Shown: positions 46,705 through 57,433, counted from the first letter of the stretch. The stretch is DNA of 64,000 nt from Zea mays (GCF_902167145.1 NC_050101.1:130912990-130976989), one strand, 5' to 3'. The notes: generated by a model not told the origin, from the letters alone. Program-made: numbers and translations.

Positions 46705-49700
46705 TTATTTTCCAATGTCTTTCTCAGGAATGACTGACGAAGAAGGGCGATTCGAGGAATCAGGGGCAGCATTCACATCGGCTCTTATATCTTCAGGGAC
46801 AACCACGCCGGGTCTTCTCATCAAGATTCGTCCCGCCCGAATAGCTTTGTCCAGGGCTTTATCACGCTGAGCTTTGAAAGTGACAGCAGTTTCTTCGGCA
46901 ACTTTAACAGCCTGCTGAGCAGTTTCTAACTCCTGAGCAATGGATTTCTTAGAAGCTCGGAGTCCCTTGATGGTGGCATCCTTTGCTGATAGCAACTGTG
47001 TAAGGCGGGTCACTTCGTCCGAGGATTCTTGCAGCTGACGGCGCTGATTGTCCAGCTCCTCCATCGTAAAACGGTGGCTCCTCTCCAAGATGGTCAGCGA
47101 GTTGCTGGAATCTCGGTACAATCTGTCCAGGTTGTCGCGAGAAGCAGCAAGGATGCGTTTTTCTTCCTACAAGCAAAAATCAACTCATTCAGAATCCAAG
47201 AGCATGATAAGGCGAAGCACGGGTCCGTAAGCTACCTTCTCAGAGTCAAGCTGGGCATGAAGAGAAGAACTCAGAGCGTTGGCATCATCCAAAGCCGCGG
47301 AGACCTGACTCAATTCAATCTGGCTCTGAGAATACTTCTCCTCGAAGTCAGCGCACCGTCGAGCCATCTCAGCTTGATCTTGGGAATGTTTTTCTTCAAG
47401 AACTGTAATCCGCCGAGTCATCCCTATCAAGAGGTATTCAAACGAAATGAGGTCAGAAGGTAAAACAATCCACGAGCAAGAACAAAGAAAAAGAAGAAAA
47501 GACACTAACCAGCATTAGTTGCCTCCAACTCGGATACACGACCCCGAAGCAACACCGGATTCCAACGCTCAAGAGATGAAGCCACCTCCGGGATGGAAGC
47601 ACCCTGCGACTTCAGCTGGCCGACCATTCCATCCACCAAAGCCTGATAAGAAGAGCGGATGAACATAATGGCAACAATTCATGCAACATAAAGATCAAAC
47701 TAAAGCACAACACAGCACCTGGAGGTTGGAAAAGAGCGAAGGGATCCCCAAGTCAGGAGAAATCAGCTGATGACCAGGTGCCAGACCACCACCCGAAGCA
47801 GCTTGCAGCAGACCAGCAGGAACGAGCTCAGTACATTCAACAGAGCCTAACGCCAGACCAGTGGGGATGCTGCCCTCTAAAGCGACCCCCTGATCCGGAG
47901 TTTGGGCCACCACCATACCGCCAGAGTGTGGAGGTGAACCTGCATGAACATCCATGGAAGTGCAGGAAGGAGACCTCGCTCGGACACCCTCGGGGGCTGG
48001 GTCAAAGTTGGCACTGCCCACTTGAGCCGGATCATCCCCGGCAACACCCTCGGGGGCTGGGCAGTGGCCTACACTCCTCACCCGAGCTGAGTCCTCCCCG
48101 GCGACATCCTCGGGGGCTGGGCACGTGTCAGCACTATTCAAGGGATCCAGGCTCTCTGCCGTGACCACCTCTAAGGTTGACGGGCCTTCAGCTACTTCCA
48201 TGGGATCAGGACGGTCCAAGTCAGCATCCCGACCCTCGAGATCATGCTCTAAGGTTGACGAGGCACGGGATGACCTCAGCCCAGCATCTGGCACGGCAGC
48301 ACAAGTTTCTGTTGCATCAACATCCACAGGCTCTGATAGCAACTCTTCTGGGACCATATCCTCTAGAGCTTGATCAAAATTGGCCATAGACAGCTCTTGC
48401 AGACCAATAAGGGCAGACAAAGCAGGAGAAGGGACTCCACTACTTCCACCGCTAGCAACGAACTGCCGACTGTTTTTCCGAGTTAATGGAGTGTCATTTT
48501 CTTCCTCCTCATCTTCCACAGTAACAGCACGAACAGCATCCTCAGCGGGGTCAGCAGCAGGCGGAGCACACCCATTGGGATCAATGTCAGCAAGGCCAGT
48601 TGTAGTCATTTCTTCAGCAGTAGGAGCTAAGGTACTGGCATCCTCGTCAAAGCTGGATACTCGCCGGAGGCGTCTTCTCTTCTTCTGCTCATCAGCAGAA
48701 GGCTCGGGCTGACTGGTTCGGCTAGGGCGCCTCGGGCGAGTACTGACAGGTTTCGGGACATCCAAGGTCGCATCAACCTCTGGAAGGGGCACCACTGCCA
48801 ATGTACCATCAGGAGCAGCATCAGATGAATTCTCAGCTAGCAGATCGAGCATGTCATTTATGTCTGCATCACTAGGGTTCAGGGGCACTTCAAAATAAAT
48901 CTGCCGTTCATCATCAGGTATCTCCCCGAGCGAAGCAACTAAAGAACGGACCTCTTCAGCAGAGGGTCGCACTCTAAGACCCAAATTGCTATCAGTCACG
49001 GGCGGATTGGACACAAAAAGGGTGAAAGCTTTGGGAGAAGGTAGGTTCCAAGCCGAGTATGCCACTGGAGCACCAACGTTTGAAACTTTACCCCTGAGGA
49101 TCATCTCGAGTCGGCTTACCAAATCAACAGAAGGAATTCTCCTATTGGTAACTCGGGTTGAGTCGGCCAGCCCTCGATAAAGATATGCCGGATAGGCCCT
49201 GTCTTTCAGCGGCTGAATGTTTTTGAAAACAAAATCTGTGACCACAGCTTCGGCAGTCAGACCTCTCTCTTTCAGTAATCCGACTTCAGTAAGCAACACG
49301 CCTGCCTCGGCCACTTCTTGATCCGTGGGAGACTCAGTCCAACTCGGAGTACGAACGTCTGGCTGTCTTCCTGAACGGGAAGGGAGAGAATTTCCATAAT
49401 TATCAATTATAAACCACTCCAGACGCCAACCTTTAATGCTGTCTTTGAGGGGTATCTCGAGATACTCAGTCTTCCGCCCACGGCGCATCTCCAAACTGGC
49501 ACCTCCGACCAACTGATGTTGCCCCCCGGCCATCCCAGGACGGCAGTGATACAGATACTTCCATAAACCAAAATGCGGCAGCACGCCGAGATAAGCTTCG
49601 CAAAGGTGAACGAAAATAGAGATTTGGAGAATGGAATTAGGGTTCAAATGAGTCAGGTTGATGTGATAAAAATCAAGGAGGCCACGGAAAAAAGGAGATA

Positions 49701-49959
49701 TGGGAAGGCCGAGGCCGCGAAGAAGGAAAGGAGTGTAAACTACTGACTCGTGGGTATCTTCGGTTGGGACAGTAGTCCCGTGGCAAGCCCGCCAAGAACA
49801 GAGTTCCCGCGGAGGAAGAACCCCGATGGAGACAAGGCGGAAAAGCTCAGCTTCAGAAATTACAGACATGTGGTTACCTGCGAAGGGTAACTGGCTGTTG
49901 GGGTCGATTGCGGGGATCACTGCAGCAGACGAATTCGCAGTTTTTCTCTTGGGCGCCAT
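46705..49959 (-). CDS. Four-exon antisense gene of the Tat element (aORF)
   Basis: On the minus strand, ATG at 49959 opens exon 1 (49959-47719), followed by exons 47642-47510, 47423-47236 and 47166-46705. All three introns (76, 86 and 69 bp) are GT-AG with matching phases (0, 1, 0). The spliced frame is 3024 bp, giving 1007 residues with no internal stop. Residues 1-300 resemble the plant putative gypsy-type transposon domain (Transposase_28) found in antisense ORFs of such elements, with FLRGLGLPISPFFRGLLDFY and IFVHLCEAYLGVLPHFGLW. The middle (about 400-740) is acidic, Pro/Ser-rich and partly repetitive (CPAPE(D/G)VAG units). Exons 2-4 form a predicted coiled coil. The function is unknown. 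An intact spliced frame inside an element with a broken pol is notable. Confidence 0.75.
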
Positions 49960-50246
49960 CTTGCTTCTCACTGGCGAAACAGAGTAGGAGGCGAGTGGCA
50001 GAGAAGATTCAGATGCGGAAATGCAAGAACTAGGGCACGGAAAGCAAAGGCGGCTAAAAGCGCGACTCTTAAGGGATATTCTTGAGCCAGATACCCTTTC
50101 AAAAAGTGCCCAGTCATCACCCGACGGTCATCTCCGAAATCCCAGCATGCCACGTGGATATCCGACAGTTATTTCCAAGAAAGCCGACGTGCCACCTCAT
50201 CATTCGGTTATTTTCCTCAAAGTAACTTGTGAAGCTGGCTATCACT
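49960..50246 (-). other. Leader region upstream of the antisense gene
   Basis: No ORF is supported here. Read on the minus strand it is the likely promoter and 5' UTR of the gene at 49959. No good TATA box was seen. A GAATATCCC sequence lies at about 50080. Confidence 0.3.
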
Positions 50247-50910
50247 CGGCGTTGCCTCTAAAACGCCGACCACGTGTTCAATCGCTCGGCATTACTTCTA
50301 AATGTCGACGCCGACCTTCAATCACTCGGCGTTGCCTCTAAAACGCCGACCACGTGTTCAATCGCTCGGCATTACTTCTAAAATGCCGACGCCGACCTTC
50401 AATCACTCGGCGTTGCCTCTAAAACGCCGACCACGTGTTCAATCGCTCGGCGTTGCCTCTAAAATGCCGAAGCCGACCTTCAATCACTCGGCGTGTCCTC
50501 TAACACGCCGACCACGTGTTCAATCGCTCGGCATTACTTCTAAAATGCCGACGCCGACCTTCAATCACTCGGCGTGTCCTCTAACACGCCGACCACGTGT
50601 TCAATCGCTCGGCATTACTTCTAAAATGCCGACACCGACCTTCAATCACTCGGCGTGTCCTCTAACACGCCGACCACGTGTTCAATCGCTCGGCATTACT
50701 TCTAAAAATGCCGACGCCGACCTTCAATCACTCGGCGTTGTTTCTAAAACGCCGACCCCGTATTCTGTCGCTCGGTATTACTTCTAAAATGCCGATGCCG
50801 ACCTTCTATCATTCGGCATTGCCTCTAAAACGCTGGTCTTGTGTTCGATTGCTTGGTGTTACTTCTAAAACGCTGATGTCAACCTCCACATCGCTCGGCG
50901 TTGTTTCTAC
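50247..50910. repeat. Tandem hairpin array, about 17 units of 40-41 bp (81-bp dimers)
   Basis: The unit has a perfect or near-perfect inverted repeat of 8-9 bp around a loop of about 8 bases with the core TCTAA. Stems alternate: TCGGCGTT with AACGCCGA, TCGGCATT with AATGCCGA, and TCGGCGTGT with ACACGCCGA. Pairs of units repeat every 81 bp (anchors at 50281, 50361, 50442, 50523, 50604, 50685). Spacers are CACGTGTTCAATC or ACCTTCAATC. Units degrade to the right (after 50760). The array lies between the two antisense ORFs. Confidence 0.9.
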
Positions 50911-51182
50911 TATATCAAAAGAATCAGTTCAACATTCAGGAAAAGCAACGACAAGTCATCGAAAAGGGGGGATCAACGACATTTCTTCATTAAAGGGAAG
51001 TTAACGAGTTTACAAACCAACTCTTCACGAGTTGGTACTTCCCTACTTCTACTCTACATTACTACTACTACTAGACTACACTATACTACTCTACATTATT
51101 ACTACTACTAAACTACACTAATTACTACTACATTATTCTAACTATACTAAACTATACTAACATCTAAGAAGACCAGTGGCGT
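50911..51182. other. Spacer with TAC/ACT-rich low complexity
   Basis: From 51040 to 51165 the sequence is mostly ACT, TAC and ATT triplets. It would form the 3' UTR of the acidic antisense ORF. No gene is seen. Confidence 0.6.
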
Positions 51183-51330
51183 CTAGCCACTGGCCCTGCC
51201 CCTGCTGCCGTCGCCGCCGCCCCTGCCACTGCTGCTGCCGCCCTTGGTGCTGCCCTTGCTGCTGTCGCCCTTGGTGCTGCCCCTGCTGCCGTCGCCGCCG
51301 CCCCTGCCACTGCCGCTGCCGTCACCGTCG

Positions 51331-51362
<32 letters not shown>

Positions 51363-51638
51363 CTCATCCTCGTCGCCGCCGTCCGAGTCCTCCTCATCCG
51401 AGGAGTACTCCGACTCATCCGAGCCCTCGAGCCCGGAGCGCTCGACAGCCCGGATGTACGTCCAAACCTCCGCGGCTATCCCCTGGGAGTCGTCCGAGTC
51501 ATCGGACGACGCCGGGGGAGAGACGGGAGCCGGAGACCCCTCGGACTCGGAGGAGAACTCCTCCTCCGAGTATTCCGAGTCACCGAAATCATCCGATGGA
51601 GGAGTCGGCTCGCGCTTGCGCTTGTTGTTCTTGCCCAT
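51183..51638 (-). CDS. Small acidic antisense ORF of the Tat element
   Basis: ATG at 51638 (GCCATGGGC on the minus strand, a strong start context) opens a 151-residue frame to TAG at 51183. The N-terminus is basic (MGKNNKRKRE). The middle is Ser/Glu/Asp-rich, with a run of Asp residues (51343-51369, GTC repeats on the + strand). The C-terminus is Gly/Ser/Arg/Lys repeats (GSTKGDSSKGSTKGGSS). A TATA box lies about 80 bp upstream. Such composition recalls nuclear acidic proteins, but no domain is recognised. Simple triplet expansion could keep the frame open by chance, so coding status is uncertain. Confidence 0.5.
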
Positions 51639-51719
51639 GGCGGAAGCAGACAGAGGGGAGGAAAAGAAGGCAGTAAGGAGCAGCGAAGAGATGTGAAGAA
51701 ACCAGAGAAGCAAAGGGGT

Positions 51720-51727
51720 TATTTATA
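51720..51727 (-). promoter_or_regulatory. TATA box for antisense transcription in the Tat element
   Basis: On the minus strand TATAAATA (in TTCTATAAATAACC) lies 82 bp upstream of the acidic ORF start. Position and form suggest an internal minus-strand promoter, separate from the LTR promoter. Confidence 0.55.
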
Positions 51728-52340
51728 GAAGGGAAAGGCAACCGCTCACTTCTAACCGCGGTCACTGAACAGTCGCAAGGCATTCAATAAGCACTTCCAC
51801 CCATCTGAAGACACGTCAGACGGCGGACGCCGTTTCATGCAACACTACACCCATTGGGACTCCAGTCAACAGCGCAAAGGATATGATTACACTAGCCGTC
51901 CCATCACATTACTACTCAGAGGCAACCGGCTAAAACACTCAGCGTACCAAGCCGTCCCTTGCCCACACCCATTGGGGGGGGGGGGACGCCCAGGAATTAT
52001 CAGTATATTTTTCAAACGGTCACATCCGTGCAGGGCATGTAGTGAATACCTCAAGACAAAAATGAGATATCAGTAAGGATCAGAGGAAAGCCAAATATAG
52101 CCAGCAAAGTACAAGATATGGCCGACAGAAGCGACGTGAAGACTAGACAGAGAACGTCCGTCAAACGTCCAATCAATCGCAGAAGCAAATAAATTGCACT
52201 ACCTAGCAAGATATGGATGGATTGCAAACTCGGCTGCTAAAGACAAAATATACGCTGACCTTTGCAGCAAAATATTGATGACATAATGCTGACCTCCAAA
52301 GCATAATGCAAAATAGCTTCATGCCAGTTTCCACAAGCGA
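51728..52340. other. Non-coding stretch before the 3' modules of the Tat element
   Basis: Contains a poly-G run of about 12 at 51965-51976, no ORF and no recognised feature other than a few TCTAA-core hairpins of lower quality. Confidence 0.5.
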
Positions 52341-52347
52341 AAGGAAG

Positions 52348-52788
52348 ACCTTCGAATGGATTATCCTTAAAAAATCCATTTGAAGGTCGGGGGCTACACC
52401 CATTGGGTGCACCTCCGGTGCACCCCATGGAGTATTATTCTAAACCGATATAGCGCCGACTTCTAAGGCGTAGAGCAAGATTGAAAAGACCAATCCTCAA
52501 CCGAGATGCAGGAGCGCGAATGGAGATAACCTTTGGAAGAAGACCCTCGAGTAGATTATCTTCTAAAATCTACTCAAAGGTCGGGGGCTACACCCATTGG
52601 GTGCACCTCCGGTGCACCCAATGAAGTCCAGAGTCTTACAATCCAAAATGCCGACCTCTAAGGCACAAGCACAAAACCAAACTTTGGTCGAACGAGTGAT
52701 CAGAGCCAGAGAAGACAGCAGGAAGTCATTTTTTGGACCTTGGATCTTTGAGTTGATTACCTCTAAATCAACCCAAAGATCGGGGGCT
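52348..52788 (+). repeat. Three hairpin-plus-polypurine modules before the 3' LTR
   Basis: Three diverged copies occur, at 52348-52425, 52543-52619 and 52744-52788, about 195-200 bp apart. Each has a stem of about 15 bp with a loop of 7-10 bases (arms 52348-52362 with 52373-52387, 52543-52557 with 52567-52581, 52744-52758 with 52766-52780), followed at once by TCGGGGGCT. In the first two, ACACCCATTGGGTGCACC and a perfect 9-bp hairpin (GGGTGCACC, GGTGCACCC) follow. In the third the LTR follows, so its CGGGGGCT (52781-52788) is the functional polypurine tract. Confidence 0.85.
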
Positions 52789-53415
52789 TGTGGGGGATAG
52801 ATATCCCCTGGGTCCACTAAAGAAGTAAAAGGCCTCACGAAAGGCCCAAGGGCCCAATAATTCGTAAGGTCATTCTTTCGTGGGCCTAGGGAAAGACAAC
52901 CAACAAAGAAAAGAAGACGTGAGACTGATTAGTGCAAACCCAGACGGCCCACAACGTCGAACGAATGAATCGCAACAGAGACCCGACTTTCCCGCGCTGA
53001 AGCCCCCATGCAACGGAGCTATGCGAGGATAAGTCGGCGAGGATTGCGTAGGGATAAACTCAAGAGGTTCACTATCTTTTAGCTACTTGTTGTTATCATA
53101 TCACATGTACTGCCCCACGGTCGAGTATATAAGGCCTAGGGGGCACCCCTTCAGAACGATCGACCCTGTTCTACTTAGCCACCCACATAAACTCTCTGCG
53201 CCCTCTATCTAGAGAACCCTCTTGTAACCACGCTCATATACTCACCAGGATGTAGGGTGTTACGCACTTCTAAGCGGCCCGAACCTGCAAATCTTGTCCA
53301 TTGTCCCTCGTGCGACCGACACGAACCATTTTGCTACAGTCGTTGACACCGTCCTACTCCTAAAAACACCTTGAGGGGCAACCCCGGGTGTGCGGTCGGA
53401 CCCAAAACACCGACA
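52789..53415 (+). repeat. 3' LTR of the Tat element
   Basis: 627 bp, identical to the 5' LTR except for three visible transitions. It is followed by AGCGC and the resumed CACTA exon. Confidence 0.95.
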
Positions 53416-54891
53416 AGCGCCATGGACAGGACTACGATTGGAGGAGCCAGCCAATCAACCCTCAGGCAGCATATGCTAGCGCAGGAGGACAAGCACATGG
53501 ACGGTGATAGTATTTGATTTGGATTTCAAATTTATTCTCATATGCTTGCGATTGAACTGAGTCCATGATTTACTCTACTAATTGCATGTTTGACTCTTGT
53601 AGGTTGGGTATTTTTTATTCTACGATTGATTCTAGGGAGCTGAGTTGCCGTGGATGATAGTCCACATCATCGTCCTCGCAGTCGTCCCGTTCTCGATCAT
53701 CTGACCAAGAGATAGAGATTGCAGTGTTGCGTCAGCAGGCAGAGTATCATCAATCAGTTTTGAGGAAACAAATGGAGTACCAGAGGCAGTAAGCTGAGTA
53801 CCAGAAGAAGGACGGGTATTATTCAAACCTCCAGACCCATAATCATGCTCTACTCTCGGTAAGTTGAAGTAACATTTTGTTCGTAACAACTAAAACACAT
53901 AATGTGTACCTTATTTTCTCAACAATGACTTGTATATAATTTGTAGCAACTGGCACAACAAGCGACGTCCCGATGCCGACATATGGGATGCCGCCTCCGG
54001 AATTTGTACTGTCGATGCCAATGCTGTCGCCTCCACCTCCGCCTCCGCCACAATTCCCTATGGTATGTACACATATGCGTGTATGACATGTTAATAGATG
54101 CCTTATGTGTTAAAATAAAAACTTAGTGGATAATATTTTATGTGCATGTGTTATAGGGATTTCAGACACCTCTCGCTTCAGGTGCCGCACCTGGAGATGT
54201 GTCTGGTCAAGACGAGACATCGAATTCTTGGGTCAACAACCTTTTCAACACCCAGAGTTCAGCCGGAGGAAGTGGCTATAACTCGAACCATCCAGGTGAC
54301 GGATATGAGTGACAGTTCATCAAATGTGTTTGATTTAAAACTATGTCACTGTTCATGCCAAAGACTATGTGTCAAATTATGTCATTGTTTAATTTGGAAC
54401 TATATGTTGATGTAAAAGACTTGTTGCAATTATTTGGGACCATATTTTTGTGAATGTGAGGTGATGTTTGTGAATGTGAATTGATGTTTGTGAATGTAAT
54501 CGTGATTGTGAATATGTGGTTGTATATAAAATCTGTGTATATATATATGAAATATGTGATTTTTCTGTAAATGTCAGAAATTTACAAAAATAGGATTTTT
54601 TTGTAACTGCTGAAATTCACTATGTCCGACGGCGTCCCCTAGGCCGTCGGACATAAGTGGCATGGGGCCCGCTGACCACCGTTAAGACCGTTAACGCGTA
54701 TAATCGCCGTCGACCGAAAGTAGGCGTCGGACATAGTTTATGTACGACGGATGCCGTTGGAATTAAGGCTATTTCCGACCCTTTATGGCCGAGGGACGGG
54801 TGTCGTCGGAGATAGGCCTTTAGCCATCGAAAATAGTGCTCTTCTCCGACGGCTTTGGCCGTCAGAAATGCTCTGTTTTACTGTAGTGATG

Positions 54892-55262
54892 TCGAAGGGA
54901 TCTCTTTGAGACCCAAAACCAGGTCATGCGACAGCTATGGGCTTCATTATAATTGATGCAACGAGTATTATCAATAATGACAAGTAACTGTAGATTGAAA
55001 CATAAGATAAAGAAGTAGTTGGTTTGATAGATTTGATTGTGTGTTGTCAATCGGCTATACCCTTTTATACTTATAGCATGTCTAGTCTTTCCTTTTAATA
55101 GATAATATAGATAGGTCATGTTATGTCTTTGGACTTAGTACATACATCAACAACGACTTCTTAATTGCCCCTAGCCACGCACGCCAACTACTCGTCGCAC
55201 CAAAAGGAACCCATGCATGATCAAATTTGAAATTACACCATCTACGAGCCGTCTTTATAATA
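54892..55262. other. Unassigned DNA between transposons
   Basis: AT-rich sequence flanking the CACTA insertion on the right. No gene, repeat or regulatory site was recognised. Confidence 0.5.
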
Positions 55263-55526
55263 CACTACCAGAATCCGGCTCTTTACCGAGTGCTTGGCAC
55301 TTTACCAAGTGCAATTTACTGGCACTTGACAAAGGCTCCGTGATCGTCATTTTGGCGTCGTGACAATGACTTTTCTTGCCGAGTACCAGGTGGCACTCGG
55401 CAAATTCTTTGCCACCGAGTGTCCGACTAAAAAAGTACTAGGCAAAGAAGCCGCTGCTGATATACAATTCATCGAGACTTCTTTGCCAAGAGTCACACTC
55501 AAAAAAAGCAGCTATGTCTGGTAGTG
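55263..55526. mobile_element. CACTA-type miniature element (264 bp)
   Basis: The ends are CACTACCAGAATC and CTGGTAGTG, flanked by ATA duplications (55260-55262 and 55527-55529). TTTACCGAGTGC and TTTGCCACCGAGTG motifs recur in it, as in maize CACTA sub-terminal regions. It has no coding capacity. Confidence 0.88.
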
Positions 55527-55933
55527 ATACTAGCATATACTCTGTAATAACGTTACGATCCTAGGAAGCAGAGAAGTCGACGGCAACAACGACACGAGTA
55601 AGAGGGAGAGAGAGGTGGGGTCGCAGGTGGAGGACAGAGGTTGGAGGCGGCATGATCGCGAGGGAGGGGGAGTGATGTGCGATGATCTAAATAATATTGT
55701 TCATTGGATTTGAGTAAGTAAAAATGATTATCCCGTGATCTGAACCATTGGTTTTAATGGCGTGTTAAGTTTGAGTGCAATTTATTTAGTGAATTTAGTG
55801 GATGTTATGAGTGTGAGGATGATTTGGTTGTGTGTGTTTTGTAAAGTTTAAACTAGTGGATTATATAATGTTACCTATGAATAACATTTTTCTAAATCAA
55901 GTCTATGGATTTCTTCGTTCAGAAATTATTATA
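55527..55933. other. Unassigned DNA
   Basis: Contains a purine-rich segment (GAGGGAGAGAGAGGTGGGG at about 55592) and AT-rich sequence. No supported gene. Confidence 0.5.
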
Positions 55934-56092
55934 TTTCCTCCGTCCCAAAATATAATTCATTTTGGACTAATCACACATTCATTAAATAACATACGAATGC
56001 AGTTTACATTTATGTCTATATTCATTACCATTTAAATGAATGTGGGTAGAAAAAATTGGACTAGAAAGAACTATATTTTGAGACGGAGTGAG
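55934..56092. mobile_element. Stowaway-type MITE (Tc1/mariner)
   Basis: Inverted ends CTCCGTCCCAAAATATA and TATATTTTGAGACGGAG, with TA on each side (55932-55933 and 56093-56094). Size about 159 bp and sequence form are typical of grass Stowaway elements. Confidence 0.88.
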
Positions 56093-56345
56093 TATTTCCT
56101 TTCTTCGTCATCTGTGCATAAAATCTTGTTTTCTTCCAACTTACAGCGTAGCATGCTGCATGTTGACTTATCAACGGGCACACCTATCCCCTGCGTGTAT
56201 CAAACTATCAATCAGATAGTTCATGGCCAAATTGTGTGAATACCATAGAACAATCATGGAGTCGCTGGAGAGCACAGACATAACAACAAAGATGTCTGTC
56301 CTATATAGAATACCCCATCTTTTTTTGCACAGACATAATAACAAA

Positions 56346-57376
56346 GCTTATCTCGGAACGCCCCGGCTATTTCTTCCCTCACTATATCAATGGCAGCCGG
56401 TGCGAGACCACCGTCTCTCTAGTCAACCATAGGTGGGGTTGACTGGATATTAGCATGTTGTCTTCCCCCCATTGGTTTGAGTTATATGGTGCATTACTAT
56501 TTGCCCTATATGGTTCATAGGATTGACCATTCCTTTCTGGTCTTCTAGGCGGGGCCGGAAAGTACTCGCTCCCATGGGCCTGAGACTCCGTATTAATGGG
56601 TTGTTGCATTGTATAGTGTGAAGGGAAGTGTTGCTGGGACGGGTGAGGATTTACGTAACGATCTTCCTCCAACATCCCTATGCCGGACCATCCGGTCGGT
56701 TATGCGGACCGTCCGTGATCATATGCAGACGGGCTGTCTGGGTGGTTTAGGGTTTGTGTGACATGTGGCGGCTCGGGCGCATATCTTGGTAACTCATTAA
56801 AAATAGGACCGACCATTGCTGGCCTGGACGGTCTGCGCTCACGGGCAGACGGTCCGGACATGTGCAGATCGGCTAATTTACTGCCGATTTGTGGTTGCTC
56901 AGGGTACGTGCCCATCGGCATCCCATAAAGGGGTTGTGACTGGTCGTGACAACCTGTAGCCGATGAATTATGTGTATTTTTCCCCAATTCAACCTCGTGT
57001 GAAGGAAAATTTGCAACAGTGGATTTATCAAACGCACGTACTATCATTTTATAATCCTTTTGTATACCCAATAGGATATGTTGCATTTGTTCTCGTTGTT
57101 CATCTATGTAAGCTTTAAGAGATTGGAGCTCGTTGGTGTTACTTACATTGGTGATATCCGGTGTGGGTCGGAGCAAAGCCGGATCAGTCGCCCGTTGCCG
57201 AACGACCTTGTTGTTCCTATCCACGTTGAAGTTGGCCAAGAATTTTGCCTTCGCTTCTTGGATCAGCTGCTCCTTGTGCTCCTCGAACTGGAGTTGTTCG
57301 TCAGCCGGCAAGATCTCCCAAGTCGGCTCTATAATATTGCTGGGGAGATGTCAGATCTATCCCTTGAATTGGCCAT
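56346..57376 (-). pseudogene. gypsy gag fragment (copy B)
   Basis: ATG at 57376 starts as in copy A, but a small deletion near 57335 shifts the frame after about 12 residues. From 57311 the correct frame is open to 56700 (KAKFLANFNVDRNNKVV, VRAFDKSTVANFPSHEVEL). After a stop it resumes at 56675. This keeps more intact frame than copy A. It ends at the truncation. Confidence 0.75.
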
Positions 57377-57433
57377 TGAGGGCCGATTTGACGAGTCTAT
57401 ATGTGTTGTCCCCAGTGGAATCGCCAAAAAGGG

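Larger units (their letters stand above)
39544..53415 (+). mobile_element. Tat-lineage Ty3/gypsy retrotransposon, young, with antisense genes
   Basis: A 13872-bp element has 627-bp LTRs (39544-40170 and 52789-53415) and an AGCGC duplication (39539-39543 and 53416-53420). By eye the LTRs differ at three sites, all transitions. The internal order is PBS, gag, protease, RT, RNase H, a second archaeal-type RNase H, integrase, then about 6.5 kb holding antisense ORFs, a hairpin array and polypurine modules. The second RNase H and extra antisense ORFs between pol and the 3' LTR are recorded for the Tat lineage (RIRE2, Grande, Ogre relatives). It is nearly intact but pol carries one stop and one frameshift. 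Confidence 0.95.
39329..54312 (+). pseudogene. Element gene of the CACTA transposon (3' exons), interrupted
   Basis: Five exon-like pieces with matching splice sites read in a consistent direction: 39329-39437, 39514-39543 continuing at 53421-53499, about 53645-53859, 53947-54060 and 54157-54312 (TGA). The first two give HRGFDPQNPDVLCTQTATDC and YDWRSQPINPQAAYASAGG, which resemble the C-terminal part of the plant transposase-24 (Ptta/En/Spm) type protein. The third is coiled-coil-like (VLRQQAEYHQSVLRKQMEYQ), the fourth is proline-rich, the last Gly/Ser/Asn-rich. In-frame stops (TAG at 39538-39540, TAA in the third exon near 53790) and loss of the 5' exons mark it as dead. The Tat element interrupts the second exon. 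Confidence 0.6.
39091..54888. mobile_element. CACTA transposon split by a Tat gypsy element
   Basis: The terminal inverted repeats are CACTACAGTAAAAC at 39091 and GTTTTACTGTAGTG ending at 54888, flanked by an ATG duplication (39088-39090 and 54889-54891). Without the nested gypsy element and its duplicated site it is about 1.9 kb. Sub-terminal TCCGACGGC motifs recur, including a hairpin at 54622-54654 (ATGTCCGACGGC pairing with GCCGTCGGACAT). It holds the 3' exons of an element-encoded gene and no catalytic transposase, so it is a deletion derivative. Confidence 0.92.

Noticed and set aside
50302..50787. 161-residue repetitive open frame on the + strand
   Set aside because: It is produced by the hairpin array, where the 81-bp dimer is divisible by three. 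No start context or conserved protein is seen.
50247..50910. CRISPR-like array of palindromic repeats
   Set aside because: The spacers are themselves repeated and not unique, there are no cas genes, and the DNA is from a plant nucleus.
51176..51696. Arg/Pro-rich and Ser/Pro-rich open frames on the + strand
   Set aside because: They are shadows of the acidic minus-strand ORF, kept open by triplet repeats.
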